From the NCBI RefSeq assembly GCF_004359215.1, contig NC_090617.1:2664725-2728724 (forward strand): a stretch of 64,000 nucleotides of DNA, in the 5' to 3' direction. Below, in pieces: positions 1-10,087 of the stretch. The number at the start of each line of letters is the position of its first letter. Positions within the stretch are counted from its first letter, which is position 1. A model generated the notes under the pieces. The model searched no databases. It saw only the letters and a list, made by a program, of their open reading frames with translations, and was not told the origin of the DNA. Source of the stretch: Bremia lactucae. Its lineage: Eukaryota; Oomycota; Peronosporomycetes; Peronosporales; Peronosporaceae. The position numbers and the translations under genes were made by a program.

Positions 1-1118
1 CTGCGCTCCTGCATTTCCCGACCCCTCAGTGATCGATGCAGAGCTCATGCGTCTCGCACGCTGGTTCTTGCCATCGCCCTTTGGGAAGGAAGTCCTCTTG
101 CTGGGCATCTTTGCCTCAGCAGGGACCCTGCCATAGCAGCGAGCCATCATATGGCCGCGTTTGCCGCATTTATAACAGACCACGTCAACATTGCCCAACT
201 CCATGGGAGTGGCATCTGACCTCTCGGCCGACGGCTTCTACCAAGCTATTGCCGAGGCACTGTTGTAGTATTGCTCCTCAACCAAGGTGGATTGCCTCTT
301 CCACCGTCGACGGCACCTTTCTGAAAAGAGCCTGTCGCGATGGGCCATGCCTTAGTCCGTTCATTAACGTGGCACCTTAATGTGCTCCGGAATCGGACCC
401 ACGGTAATGGACGCCGGCAGCGAGCGCATCTCTTGCATATACTCTTGCAGAGATTGCTTCGCCATCGCGATCCGAAGAAGCGCGCCTGAAGCAACAATTC
501 GTTGTTCGGCGGCTGGTACATGGCGCGAATCTTTTCCTTAAAGATCGCCCATGTAGAAAACGCCTTAACGTCCGCCATAAGCGCCAAGAAAGCCCACTCT
601 GAGGCCTTACCGCGCAGATGCGACATAGCGTACGACACCATCCGGCTGTCGTCCTCGATGAGCTGGGCGACACCACATTGCTCCACGGCTAAAAGCCAGT
701 GGACAATCGTGTGCGCTGCAGTTCCATCAAACTTGGGCGGGTCCATCCGAATGGGCCTCGGCTGATGCAGCCGAGCAGAGAGCATCTCAACAGTCCTGTT
801 GAGAGCCTCGCTCCGAGCCTGCTCATGCCTCAGCTCATCCTGAGTCTGAGTGACGGACTCCGCCGCAGCATGGCTCTGTGCCTCGGACGCGGCCCTCCGC
901 TGTCCGAGCACAAATGCCTCAAACTGCTCCAACTGAGCAACATGTTGCTCAGGAGGACTACCCAGGAGCCTGGCCAGGGCTTGTTCACCAAGTCCCTGCG
1001 CCATAAGCCCTGCCACCTCCCGATGATGTTCGGAGAGGTGAAGGAAATGAGCCCAATCAATAGTGAGGCTCATCGTCACGTACACACGCAGAGATGCGGG
1101 TCGTGTGAAGGATTTCAA
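1..1118 (-). pseudogene. Ty3/gypsy gag (LTR2 family), frameshifted, runs off left edge
   Basis: This is the gag (capsid/nucleocapsid) frame of a minus-strand gypsy element, which would package element RNA in the cytoplasm. It begins at 1118, or at the inner ATG MSLTIDW, right beside the LTR at 1130. It reads through a coiled, Ala/Gln-rich N-terminus into a retrotransposon-gag core with the signature RGKASEWAF near 570-610. The frame breaks near 470-480 and continues in another frame (MNGLRHG / ALFRKV-type residues). A CCHC zinc knuckle of form C-Y-K-C-x4-H-x4-C is readable at about 130-185. The same gag C-terminal half recurs in element E at 51999-52349. The frameshift suggests a dead copy, but base-level errors cannot be excluded. 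Pol lies outside the window. Confidence 0.8.
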
Positions 1119-1129
1119 GTGCTACCAAG

Positions 1130-1640
1130 TGTAGGCGGGCACGTCGTAATGCGGCCACGCTCTACTTAGACACACACCCTAGCACAGCGAGGAAGCGGTT
1201 TAACCAGCTTCTCTTGCGTGCAGTGAGGTGGTTGTGGTGGGCGCGTTAGCGACTCACTCAACGCACTAAGTACTTTGGTTAAGTGTCTTCACGAAAGCGG
1301 CAATCCGGCTCCTCGTGCGCACTTACCAAGTAGGAAGTAGTTTTCAAACTGAATTGTAGTTAATCGTATAAAATATAAATATCTATTTTTACCAATTAAA
1401 ATCTCATCTCTATAGATAACACTCAATATGCATGCGAGCGTATCTTTTTAGATACCTCGCGTAACGGATGACGCTAGGCGTCAGCTATGTGCATCACGTA
1501 CACAAGGGTTGGTCACAAATGTGAATTACACCATAGTGCTGGGTCAAATTACTTAAATTTAGTAATTGACTATCCCTTTAAGTACACCAAGTGTACTTAA
1601 CGGGGACTGTGTAACATTAGGGCAACTTTAGCCCGTTAAA
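1130..1640 (-). repeat. LTR2, 5' LTR of the left-edge gypsy element
   Basis: The repeat runs TGTAGGCGGG...GCCCGTTAAA in plus reading; the last bases are mutated from the family end CGTTACA. It is directly followed on the minus strand by CTTGGTAGCACTTG, a primer-binding-site-like sequence, and then by gag. Other copies lie at 10297-10807, 45802-46332 and 62955-63425. It contains the palindrome TGACGCTAGGCGTCA near 1468. Confidence 0.8.
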
Positions 1641-1757
1641 ATAGGCTTCAAAGTCAAGGTATTCTTCCATCACAGATACCTCATCGAGCCCAAAATTGAC
1701 ATCCTCAAGCTCCTCACATAATGGCTTCGAGGCAGTTTCTTGATTGTCAGTTATCTC
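1641..1757 (-). pseudogene. Orphan fragment of hAT transposase C-terminus
   Basis: Read on the minus strand, this gives 39 open codons rich in Glu and Asp, ending at the LTR2 edge. The identical sequence at 10808-10924 joins in frame to the hAT transposase at 14045-14526 once the LTR1 element B is removed. Here the rest of the transposase is missing, so the fragment was carried in by the 2.63-kb duplication. Confidence 0.75.
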
Positions 1758-2128
1758 TGTAACGGGGCACTACTGACTTGTACTGCTTCAGTACAAAACC
1801 ACTTCGCTCTGCCTCAGTGCTAGTGGTGAAATGAAGGCTAATTAATTAGCGGTATTTATATAATTAAGTTCTTCTTGTCTATCTACTTAATACTAACTTA
1901 ATTATAATCTAATACAAAACATGTACTAAAAGTCTTATCTGTCTTTCCCTTTGCGCGCGTCCAGCGCTGACTGGACCGCGGAGAAAGTAGATATAATGGT
2001 CTATATCTACCAATGGATAAGCTTATAGAATATTTCCATGTGAAGTAATATTCTCCGAATTTTGTCTACCTTTTAGATAATGTATTAACTAACAGTGTTA
2101 ATTTCATGTAACGATACACCCCGTTACA
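1758..2128 (-). repeat. LTR1, 3' LTR of element A (371 bp)
   Basis: Plus reading begins TGTAACGGGG and ends CCCCGTTACA, perfect 10-base inverted termini. It lacks about 65 bp of hairpin-rich sequence found in the 437-442 bp copies. It is followed by CCACCCCTCCCTTAACC (2129-2145), which on the minus strand is the polypurine tract just before a 3' LTR. Confidence 0.9.
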
Positions 2129-2145
2129 CCACCCCTCCCTTAACC
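2129..2145 (-). promoter_or_regulatory. Polypurine tract of element A
   Basis: On the minus strand this reads GGTTAAGGGAGGGGTGG and abuts the LTR. It is the expected plus-strand DNA priming site for reverse transcription and fixes the element's orientation. The same tract follows the LTRs at 11296, 19765 and, inverted, 21480-21495. Confidence 0.8.
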
Positions 2146-2237
2146 GACAATCACTCTGACTGTCATTGGGAAGAGTGGTCACTATAAGACCACTTAATTA
2201 AAAACGATATTGATTGGTCAGAAAAACATTCTATCGC

Positions 2238-2934
2238 ATGGTTAACAAGTCCATGCGGTATGCGAATAGTGCGGCGCCTTCGGCTGCGATTCATGCAGCC
2301 GCGGGCGACGCATTAATTCCTTCTGCGGCAGACGTTCCGTCTGCCGTAGTGTCATCTTCTCCCGCAATTCTAAATGTTGCGAAAGAACGTGGTGATACAC
2401 CACAAGAATGCGACCCCACTTTGGACGTCGACTACAATTGCGAGTCGGACGAAATTTCCGACTCGGGGAGAACAGAACAGCCACCTGATCATCGTTAGCC
2501 GGCTGACTATGAGCCTTGGAATGAGGGGGCTCATCCTTTCTAGACGTGCTGGTAGCATTTGCTACAGCATGTTCGGTTCCGACGATGAGGTGATTTCTCA
2601 TCGCCGGTACCATCTCCCGTCCCGTCACCCGCACATATTTCTGTGTGGTGATGACGATGGCATAAGCTATCGTAATAAAAGTTCGTGTGGTACCCCTGCT
2701 TCAGTGGGTACCACTCAGGGGAGCGTAGACACTAAAATGTATCGTCTTGCCCCTGAGAAGAAGCCGTGGCTTTTGCCCGAGCAGCTTATTAATAGCTTGT
2801 CTGGAGAGACTACTCCTCACAATAAATATCCCTTATTTATTGCGACAAAGCTACATGGCCTAGTTCCCAGCGCAAATAATTTTCGCGCTGAGGAAGATTT
2901 TCATCTCGATGCTTTTCTTCAGTATCGATGGTAA
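2238..2934 (+). pseudogene. Antisense open frame of LTR1 element A, between chromodomain and 3' LTR
   Basis: On the strand opposite to gag-pol, a frame starts MVNKSMRYANSA at 2238 and runs Ala/Ser-rich then acidic to 2498. An overlapping frame continues from about 2500 to 2934 with PEKKPWLLPEQLINSLSG and KLHGLVPSANNFRAE-type residues. A single frame change would join them. Beyond 2934, homologous residues can be followed toward 3080 with stops. The region is repeated at 11405-12101, at 19802-20640 and, inverted, at 20690-21400. No known domain was recognised. A shorter sense-strand frame overlaps it (2242-2634), so the coding strand is inferred from length and from the parallel with LTR2 elements. 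Function is unknown. Confidence 0.5.
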
Positions 2935-3225
2935 GTGGCAACAATAAGTGAGATAAAGTCTCGCTGATGCAAGCCTGGAGCGCGTTCATTCGCAATGTTT
3001 AAAGACATTGGACGCGAAGCCTGGCTTTAAAGACGTAACGGATTCGCGTTAAGCTTGAGATACGAACTCCAACCGGTGCAAGGTATAAATTGCATCGATT
3101 GTAAAGTGAGGCAGGACTTCCATGCCTCACGTTGGGTGATCCTTGTCCGTGTTGTGTTGACAACACGAAACGAGTAAAAGAAGATGTGTATTCCCTTTCT
3201 TCGCCCTGGGGAAGGGCTCGCATCT

Positions 3226-4335
3226 CTATCGAGATGCGCGATGCGATTGACGTTTTGCAATCGATTTGCATGCGCCAGGGGCGCGTGTTTTCCGATAAAC
3301 CTTCTGATCCATCGGATTGGTTTTTTTATACTGACGGACGATGCCCTGAACGTCAACAATCAGCTGGGAACGGGGCTCCCATTTGCCGCGCCAGCGAACA
3401 AGGTAACTCGTTCGCTGCCACTTCACATCACGGCGGTTTTGGATACGTTGCACAAGGAAACGTTGACCACCGTGGGAATCCACTAATGGTTGTGGCGGAG
3501 GTGGGAAAATTAGATCCGACCCATGTGTCGGATCTAGAGTCGAAGATCGACAAACTAGATCGCTTCCTCCATGATCTGGATGAGGGACTTGATCACGAGG
3601 GCGGTAAGCGTCGCTCATTAGAGCAGACGGTGCAGGCTCACTATATCGAACGGGATTCCAACCGTTCGAAGAGCGCGTTCTCCATGTTGGAGTACGAACG
3701 GAATTATCACGCTCTTCGTCATGAGCTGTCGTCAGCTCATCGCAATTTCGAGGATCTTCGGACCTGACATGAGAATCTCCAGATTCAGCATGCGAATCTG
3801 GTTCGTGACCACAGGATCCTTTATGGGATTCTTGAAAAGGGCGGTCAGATTTGTCCTGAAAGATACCGCGTACAGATGGTACGGGCGGAGCCGACCAACG
3901 TAAAATGTAGGATGCGTTCGCATCCTGCGTGATAATTCTATTGTGTACGCATTGCTTCTGCGATGCAGTCACGAAGGACAAGAACTTGGGAAATAGTTTA
4001 CTGCTACCCACATTAGTGACTAATCGCTTAGATAGGTTTACCGTAGAGAGTAGCACTAGATCATTAATATTAAATGAATGAACATTTGCTCTTCCATGTT
4101 TGTCCGCAATCCGTTTCTGTCGGTCCACTGCGTTAGCAATGGAATCCTGAACGAAACGGATAATTTGTTTTGTCTTTTTTAGTACGCTTTGTGCGTACTG
4201 CCATGAGATCATTCTCGTCTTCGATGTTGATTTCTTCGACATCGACATTACTCGCGTCGTTGTTAACTTCGACGCGTGATGAGGATGAGCTAGAAATGGT
4301 TTTGCTCGTGCGAGTCCACCCCCCCTCTTAAACAA
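3226..4335 (-). pseudogene. Integrase C-terminal region and chromodomain of element A
   Basis: This is a 369-codon open frame from the 3' end of gypsy pol. Early residues (about 60-110) match the integrase tail: KRIADKHGRANVHSF, NDLVLLSTVNL and VTNVGSSKL. The residues expected next (THPTFYVGRL) lie in another frame at 3860-3923. About residues 287-340 form a chromodomain (QRFLVQRI...TSYLVRWRGKWEPRSQL), a module that targets integration to modified histones in related elements. The frame shift in the middle and the missing upstream pol show it is a relic. The portion up to 3763 is shared with element B. Confidence 0.75.
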
Positions 4336-4598
4336 GAGGATCCCTCTAATTGGGTGGGTACGCGAGGATGGCGTAAGCCATTCACGAAGAACGGTGTATG
4401 CGTTGTAGACGCATGCACCGAATTATTGATGGCGAATTCGACCCTCGGTAAAAACTCGCTCCAATTCGGATACGATTGGACTTAATCTCGAAGTATCTCT
4501 TCGAAGACGCGAATTACGCTTTTCGGCTGACCATTTGTCTCTGGAAGATCAGAAGTTGACGTAGTCAGCCGTGTTCCGAGAGATCGGAACACGGATTG

Positions 4599-4869
4599 TT
4601 AAAACTCCGCCGTAAACCGTGGATCTCTATCTGAAACCAATTCACGGGGTAGCCCATGGAGTTTGAATACCGTGTCGATAAAGACACGGGCACAGCTCGG
4701 AGCCGTGATCGCCTCTGGTACTGCAGCAAAATGAACCATCTTGCTGAATTTGTCTACAAAAACAAGGATTCCATTGTTTTTGTGATCGTCTTCGGGAAAT
4801 CCGAAGACGAAGTCCATAGATACGGACTGCCAACATTCGCCGGAACTGGCAGAGGTTGGAGAGGTACAC
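4599..4869 (-). pseudogene. Integrase catalytic core fragment of element A
   Basis: Residues MDFVFGFPEDDHKNNG followed by VFVDKFSKMVHF and VSDRDPRFTAEF match the gypsy integrase core, with two of the three catalytic acidic residues (D in MDFVFG, D in SDRDPRF). Two overlapping frames cover the upstream part. The third, Glu-containing block (DGQTER in element D) is degraded at about 4540-4600. The HHCC zinc domain, RNase H and RT that should precede it are deleted. Confidence 0.8.
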
Positions 4870-5086
4870 GGGATGAAGGGCTAGGCTTCACCTGTTGTAA
4901 TACCTCCCAAGCAATTGAGTTACCTCCGAAGTTAACTTTGGAGGCGCGTATAGATCCAGAGTATAAGCGCCTTCTCTTGATCCGTCATAAACCAAGACAT
5001 TCAATGTCTCGGTTTCTTCCTGGGATGTATCCGCAGGCTGCCGAGAGAACAATCCCTCGAAACGCTGAAGTCTTGTGAAGCATTAA

Positions 5087-5821
5087 CTATTTGAGAGATT
5101 TCTCCTCAAGTACGTGGGGACTTATTTCCTCAACGTCTTCCAATTGTGATTGCGCTATCACAGTCGGGTCCTCTACGGTCGACTCTCTACTCGACCTAGG
5201 ACCATCGTCTTGTCCATTTTGGACAACCTGTATCCTCAAATGTCGCCCGCTAGGCGTGCATTCATGTCTCAATCCACTCGACTTATTCGAGTGGTGGACC
5301 TTTGGCGCTGCCTGTGCATTCGCACAGCCGCCGGCAGCCAACTCCACAGGGTGGTTAGCAATCAAACTGTGATCTTGTGCAGTTGTACTGTCGACCGTAC
5401 CACAAGTGAGGCCATCGTACTCACTCGTAGTACATCCAAACGCTTTTGGACGCTCCAAAGCGTCCAATAGATGACCATCTGATGAACAAGTGACAGGCAT
5501 TTTTACGGACCGATGCTGCCAGCTGATTCTTGGCTCATATTTTTTGAGCCAAGGTAAACCTAAGATGACATTAAATTTGTTATCCAAATCCAGTACGATG
5601 TGATTATCATCGTACTGTAAATCTTTATACGTGTAGTGACATTTCACTACGCGTTTCATTACTTTTATCAATGCGCCTGTCGCTAGACGCACCGTCATCC
5701 TCGTTAGAGGGATGTCGCGCTCAACATATTTGAGCCCACGACCCTCTAGCGACTGGCGACGAATGAAGTTATTCGACGCTCCACAGTCCAATAGGGCTCC
5801 AAGTGACATATCATTTGTCAC
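5087..5821 (-). pseudogene. Retropepsin-like protease of element A
   Basis: This 244-codon frame includes LGALLDCGASNNFI (active-site-like D-C-G), followed by MTVRLATGALI, HIVLDLDNKFNVILGLPWL and ISWQHRSVKM. That is the order of a gypsy aspartic protease domain, which cuts Gag-Pol. The homologous domain in element D (55843-56565) has the active site altered to DYG. Downstream residues are acidic linker. It belongs to a deleted element and probably makes no functional product. Confidence 0.8.
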
Positions 5822-5829
5822 TTTTGACT

Positions 5830-7060
5830 TTTAAGGTGATGAGGGATACCTCATCGCCAGGTGCAGAGACACATAATGATTATGTGTCTGGAGCAACTTT
5901 AGTCAAGAGATTTGCAAATTCTCTTGATGTTGCTGGATCAGTAGGGCGTTGCGCCCCTATTGAGCCCGACCGTTTTTTTAAGGTCCGCCTCGCTGCTGTG
6001 ATTTCGCAACAACGTCGGACCCGTGACCGTTGCCCTTTTTGCATTAGGTCCATATTTATGGTCAGTACCTCTCGGTACTGGGCGTGAAGCACTACGATTA
6101 TTAGCATAGTGTCCTAACTTTTGACAGCGATTGCATTTTTCTGCAATCGCTTGTTGTTTGAAAAGCGAGGTCTCTCGCTTTCGATGTAAGAGAGGTCCAT
6201 GTGCTCTGGACTTCCTAAATCGTGTCGTCATGGAGGACGATACGATGACGAACTAGCTTAAGCCTGTCTCAAGCTTAAAATCCTTCTATTCCGCAACGGA
6301 TGTTGCTTCTTGAAGCGTATCCAGTCCCAAGCGGAACAGGTGGGTCTTTACGGGACCATCCGTAAGACCTTGCATGAACACCGTAATCAACGTGTGTTCT
6401 TGGACTATGTTATTTGTTATACAACTCGCTAAGAGTCGTATGTGCTGAAAATATGCGTGAACATCACGCTTGCCTTGCTTAAGTTTCAGAAGCTCTGAAC
6501 GAGCTCTGAACTCAGCCCTTGGCGGTTCAAACGTCTGTTTGAGCCGGGCTTTAAAAGCCTATAGCGACCCAAAGACGTATGGGTCGCGCAACGTAAGGCT
6601 CAATGCCCAAGTTTTGGAGCGACCTGCCTAATCTGATTGAGCGAATGCGACTTGCATTTGCTCGTCGACGATGTGACGTGCCCTTAATGCATCGTCCAAC
6701 TCGACAAACCATCTCAAGAGAGAGTCTTCTTCGACTCCCCTATACTTAGAGATGTCAATCTTTCAGGTTTCCGGACGACGCGTGTGCGTCATCCCAGGTA
6801 CAGGGTTCTGTACTTGTTGTAACCTCAACAATTCTGCCTGTTGAGAGCCTTGCGGATTAAGCAAGGCTACCTTCTCCTTCGCCTCGTCATGTTCATGTGT
6901 ATGAACTTGGCGATGATAAATAGAGGGCATCTTTGTCAAAATCGGACAGCATGGCCAAGATGGCATCGTTCCCTACGGTCGAACTCATTCGTTTGACCGC
7001 ACTCCTTTCTATGTCACTTAGAAAGGAGTAGCTATCACGCGAAACGGACGAACTACAAAG
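5830..7060 (-). pseudogene. gag of element A, with zinc knuckle
   Basis: The gag of the LTR1 family starts next to the 5' LTR with MSSTVGNDAIL near 6990 and a coiled region ending QGSQQAELLRLQQVQ. It then passes through a degraded core at 6240-6760. A CCHC-like knuckle (C-N-R-C-x4-H-x4-N, last Cys replaced) lies in 6110-6155. Frame breaks occur throughout. Equivalent N-termini are at 13182-13556 (B) and 57512-57703 (D). Confidence 0.7.
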
Positions 7061-7070
7061 TGCTACCAGG

Positions 7071-7508
7071 TGTAACGGAGCACTACTGACTTGTACTGTT
7101 TCAATAAAAGTCCACTTCGCACTGCCTCGGTGCGAGTGGTGCCTCACGTCAGTTCACGCACCTAGTACGTGCAAAGGAAGACTCTCTTTATAGCACTTGC
7201 TTAAAAGAGGTTGATAAAACCGTATTTAATATAATTAAGTTCTTCTGCTTCTGTCTATTAAGTACTAAATTAATTTTAAACTAATACAAAACATGTAATG
7301 AAGTCTTATCTGTCTTTTTCTTTTGCGTGCGTCCAGCGCTGACTGGACCGCGGAGAAAGTAGATATAATGGTGTATATCTACCAATAGATAAGCTTTTAG
7401 GAAATTACCACGTAAAGATATATTCTCCAAATATTCTCTACCTTTTAGATAATATACAATTAACAACCTTAAAGTGTTAATTTTCTTGTAACGATACACC
7501 CCGTTACA
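7071..7508 (-). repeat. LTR1, 5' LTR of element A (438 bp)
   Basis: Begins TGTAACGGAG and ends CCCCGTTACA in plus reading. On the minus strand it is followed by CCTGGTAGCACTTTGTAG, the likely primer-binding site, then gag. Confidence 0.9.
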
Positions 7509-7947
7509 CGTGTAGATCGGTTGATTCAAACTAAAATCAACCAATTAAAAGAATCACTGTCTTATCGCGTCAATATTACCAAAATTGGTAATATTGGAAC
7601 TGTTAAGTCGAATTTGATAAAAGACCAAAAAATCTATTGATTTTCTCTTAAAGGAAATCGTATTTATTATTCCTCTTACCGAAAATAATATTTATGAAAC
7701 GGAAACACCATTACAATGTACTTACAGGGCTTTTTAAATATGACCTGAATGCCTTTAAGAAATTACCCCGTATTCACCTAACATATGCTCCAGCGCAATT
7801 AACAAATTGACGAAATTGACAACCAGAAATAATTCGGAGTGTACTACTTCAATAGCTTTTAAATGTCAAGTAAAATTTGACGCTTACAGATTTAATTAAT
7901 ACATCAACATTAAATTACGTAGCATCATTGTTGTTTGTATTATCCTT
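7509..7947. other. Intergenic, AT-rich, nothing recognised
   Basis: This 439-bp stretch lies between element A and the 3' end of the effector gene. No open frame, repeat or RNA was recognised. It should contain the effector's terminator, but no consensus can be assigned. Confidence 0.5.
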
Positions 7948-8373
7948 TTAGTTGTCATCTGTATTGAGCTTTTCCATGCCATTTTCAAGATCTATTCTCT
8001 TTCTTGCATCGGCTCTTTTTCTTCTTTTTGCTGCCATTGTTTTTTCAACTGGGTCTATCTCTCTTTTTACAGTCTCTGATTTGCTTGTAGCTCCTTTTGC
8101 GGTTGAAGCTGTATCAGTAATCTCTTTCGCGGCTTCTTGGAACAACTTCTCGTCTTCTTTGGAGAATTTGAATAGTTTGGAGCTGGAAAACATTCTCTCC
8201 TCAGATTTCGCAGATTTGCGCAGTTCTCCAGCTTTCAGGTATCTAGCAACTGGCGCGACTGGGATTGTGTCACGCATTTCCTGCTCTATATTAGCGGCTA
8301 CGAGGAAAGCACTCGAATCTCCGAGGGAAATCGCAGACACAAAAATACTGCTAATCAGGAGCATACGCACCAT
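7948..8373 (-). CDS. Candidate secreted RxLR-type effector (RYLK...EER)
   Basis: This 141-residue protein is chosen to start at the ATG MVRMLLIS, because a hydrophobic signal peptide follows at once (residues 1-22, likely cleavage after SSA). A longer in-frame start at 8472 would bury that signal. Residues 44-47 are RYLK, an RxLR variant, followed by ELR at 50-52 and EER at 58-60. That places the motif pair where oomycete host-translocated effectors carry it. The C-terminal part is Lys/Glu/Ser-rich and hydrophilic, with a basic cluster AAKRRKRADARKR that could be a nuclear localisation signal. No WY fold was recognised by eye. It is a single exon. The gene sits between retrotransposons, as is common for oomycete effectors. 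Family assignment is from motif and position; the host target is unknown. Confidence 0.75.
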   Translation of the reverse strand: MVRMLLISSIFVSAISLGDSSAFLVAANIEQEMRDTIPVAPVARYLKAGELRKSAKSEERMFSSSKLFKFSKEDEKLFQEAAKEITDTASTAKGATSKSETVKREIDPVEKTMAAKRRKRADARKRIDLENGMEKLNTDDN

Positions 8374-8473
8374 GTCGCTCGTTGAAATAAGAAAGAAAGA
8401 GATCTTACTGAGACGGAAGCAAAATGATAATGACTCGCTCCAATTAAAACTGTAGCGGTCTCTTGAAAACAAA

Positions 8474-10087
8474 AATTAAAATTAGACGAGTCATGCAATC
8501 GATTGCCACCAATGAAGTGGTGGTAGCCTTGTCGCAGTAGACCTAATGCGAAAAAGATTAGATTTTTTATGCAAGTTGTAAGGGATAGTGACGCTAACAA
8601 TAGCAAGTATGAGCTAATATAACGAGACTTTCGAAAAACTCCGATCAGGTGGAAGATCCAATACCATTTATCTTGCTTGAAATAGAATGGGGGACCTGAC
8701 TGTGCGGTGACCATAGGCTTTGTTAGTTTGCAGTGGCTATCGGGCAATAAATATCTTATGATAGATAAAGAGTAGACATGACAGTCCTGTTTATCATACA
8801 AGAATGTCACTGTTTAGCAATTTGTGCCTCCCCCAACCGAAGTTTCTTAAAAAAAGAACGAGCGGATAACGTGATGCGCTGGCATGCGCGAATCCACTTT
8901 TATGGACAAGACGTGAGCGGGACGACATCCTCCCGTTCCTGGACGGAGATAAAGCCTTTTAGCGTAGGACACGTGGAAATCTTGACTTTTTCGTTGCGAC
9001 AAATAGAGCCGGCATCTGATTCATATAAATATGATGGCTTCTTTTTGCACGAAAATTAACGACACGTTTGCTTAACAAATAAGACAAAGCACAACATATT
9101 GAATATTTTGCAGCCAATATCACGTGCTTAGGTATTTAATAGACTCATTGCGCCATTAAGATATAAAGTAATGTCATATCGAACCATTGTACAAGCTCAA
9201 CAATTGCTGTGGTCACAATATCGGAAGCAAGCCGACAACTAATCGAGATGCCGTAAAAAAAACTTCCAGCAACTTTCTTGGACTGTTCGGAAATGGATGC
9301 GACATTCATGCGTTATTTCGCATCGCAAGCATTGAGCTGGAAAAAAGTTCAGATTAATTAAGACCATGTTTTTACCACCAGCTGCAGAAACGAAATTTCA
9401 AATATATACATCACGCTCATCGATAATTGAAATCATCTGGAAGAGAAAATTGGGTATTCATGCGACGATTGAGCGACCAGATGACTTAACACCATGCGAC
9501 AACACCAAAATATAGTTAGCCCCGGGAGTGATGACACAGCCATTTTAAAAAGTTGCGTTTTAACCAATATTGTGTCGACACACGCTTCACCACGAGAAAT
9601 CAAAGCTCCATATATCCTTTTGCAAGGCAAACGATATTTTTACTTGCGCGTAAAGCATGAGATGCAGTTTTGAGGACAAGAAGTATCCTATAATAGCGTC
9701 ATTGATATTGGAGATCCGCAAGGGAATTTTAGATTTATATGCCCGATAAACAATTTAGGCAACAATAAAAGTATTATTTTGTCCCCAATGATGCAGCAAA
9801 TGAAGTGCAAGCCACTAAGTAGGAGTGAAGTATGAAAGTAGAATACCTTCACTCGTCTTTTTGGATCCTTTTGACAAATGATGTGGCTAGATTAAAACTA
9901 GACACTGTTTTATTCACGTTCGACTAGGGAAATATATTTAAACCAAATGTAATTAAATATAAACTTTATCCAATGATTGGATGCCATCTGTAGATGTGTA
10001 TTCCTGCATGGCGAGCTTACTTTTTTAAATCGCAGATGATGTCTTGATCCCCTTAAATGCGAAAGCACATTAAGACACAAGGGTGGG
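8474..10087. other. Intergenic, 1.6 kb, nothing convincing
   Basis: Upstream region of the effector gene. Short frames (for example 8778-9059 plus) show no recognisable motif and no protein-like composition. It presumably contains the effector promoter; no specific element can be called. Confidence 0.5.

Larger units (their letters stand above)
1129..3763 (+). repeat. 2.63-kb direct duplication, copy 1
   Basis: This block is nearly identical to 10296-12930, with a constant offset of 9167 and roughly ten single-base differences noticed by eye. It holds an LTR2, a 117-bp hAT fragment, an LTR1, the antisense frame and the chromodomain region of an LTR1 element. The copies diverge abruptly after 3763 and before 1129. 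Copy 1 is judged to be the derived copy, because its hAT fragment has no partner nearby and its LTR1 has no matching target-site duplication. Confidence 0.9.
1758..7508 (-). mobile_element. Element A: LTR1-family Ty3/gypsy retrotransposon, internally deleted
   Basis: Both LTRs are present (1758-2128 as the 3' LTR, 7071-7508 as the 5' LTR). Reading the minus strand the order is 5' LTR, primer site, gag with zinc knuckle, protease, integrase, chromodomain, antisense frame region, polypurine tract, 3' LTR. Reverse transcriptase and RNase H are absent. Protease-side sequence near 4905-5085 runs straight into the integrase core, whereas element D keeps about 2 kb between them. Flanks are ATCTC on the left and CGTGT on the right, so no target-site duplication is seen. 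Together with the duplication ending at 3763, this suggests that A is a chimera of two LTR1 copies. It cannot move on its own. Confidence 0.85.

Noticed and set aside
2242..2634. 130-codon minus-strand frame in element A near the 3' LTR
   Set aside because: It overlaps the longer antisense frame, has a low-complexity composition and no motif. Kept only as the competing strand hypothesis.
3132..3767. 211-codon plus-strand frame across the chromodomain region
   Set aside because: It lies opposite a recognisable chromodomain and integrase tail on the minus strand; it has no motif of its own and is best explained as a shadow frame.
8778..9059. 93-codon plus-strand frame upstream of the effector
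   Set aside because: No signal peptide, motif or codon pattern to support it.
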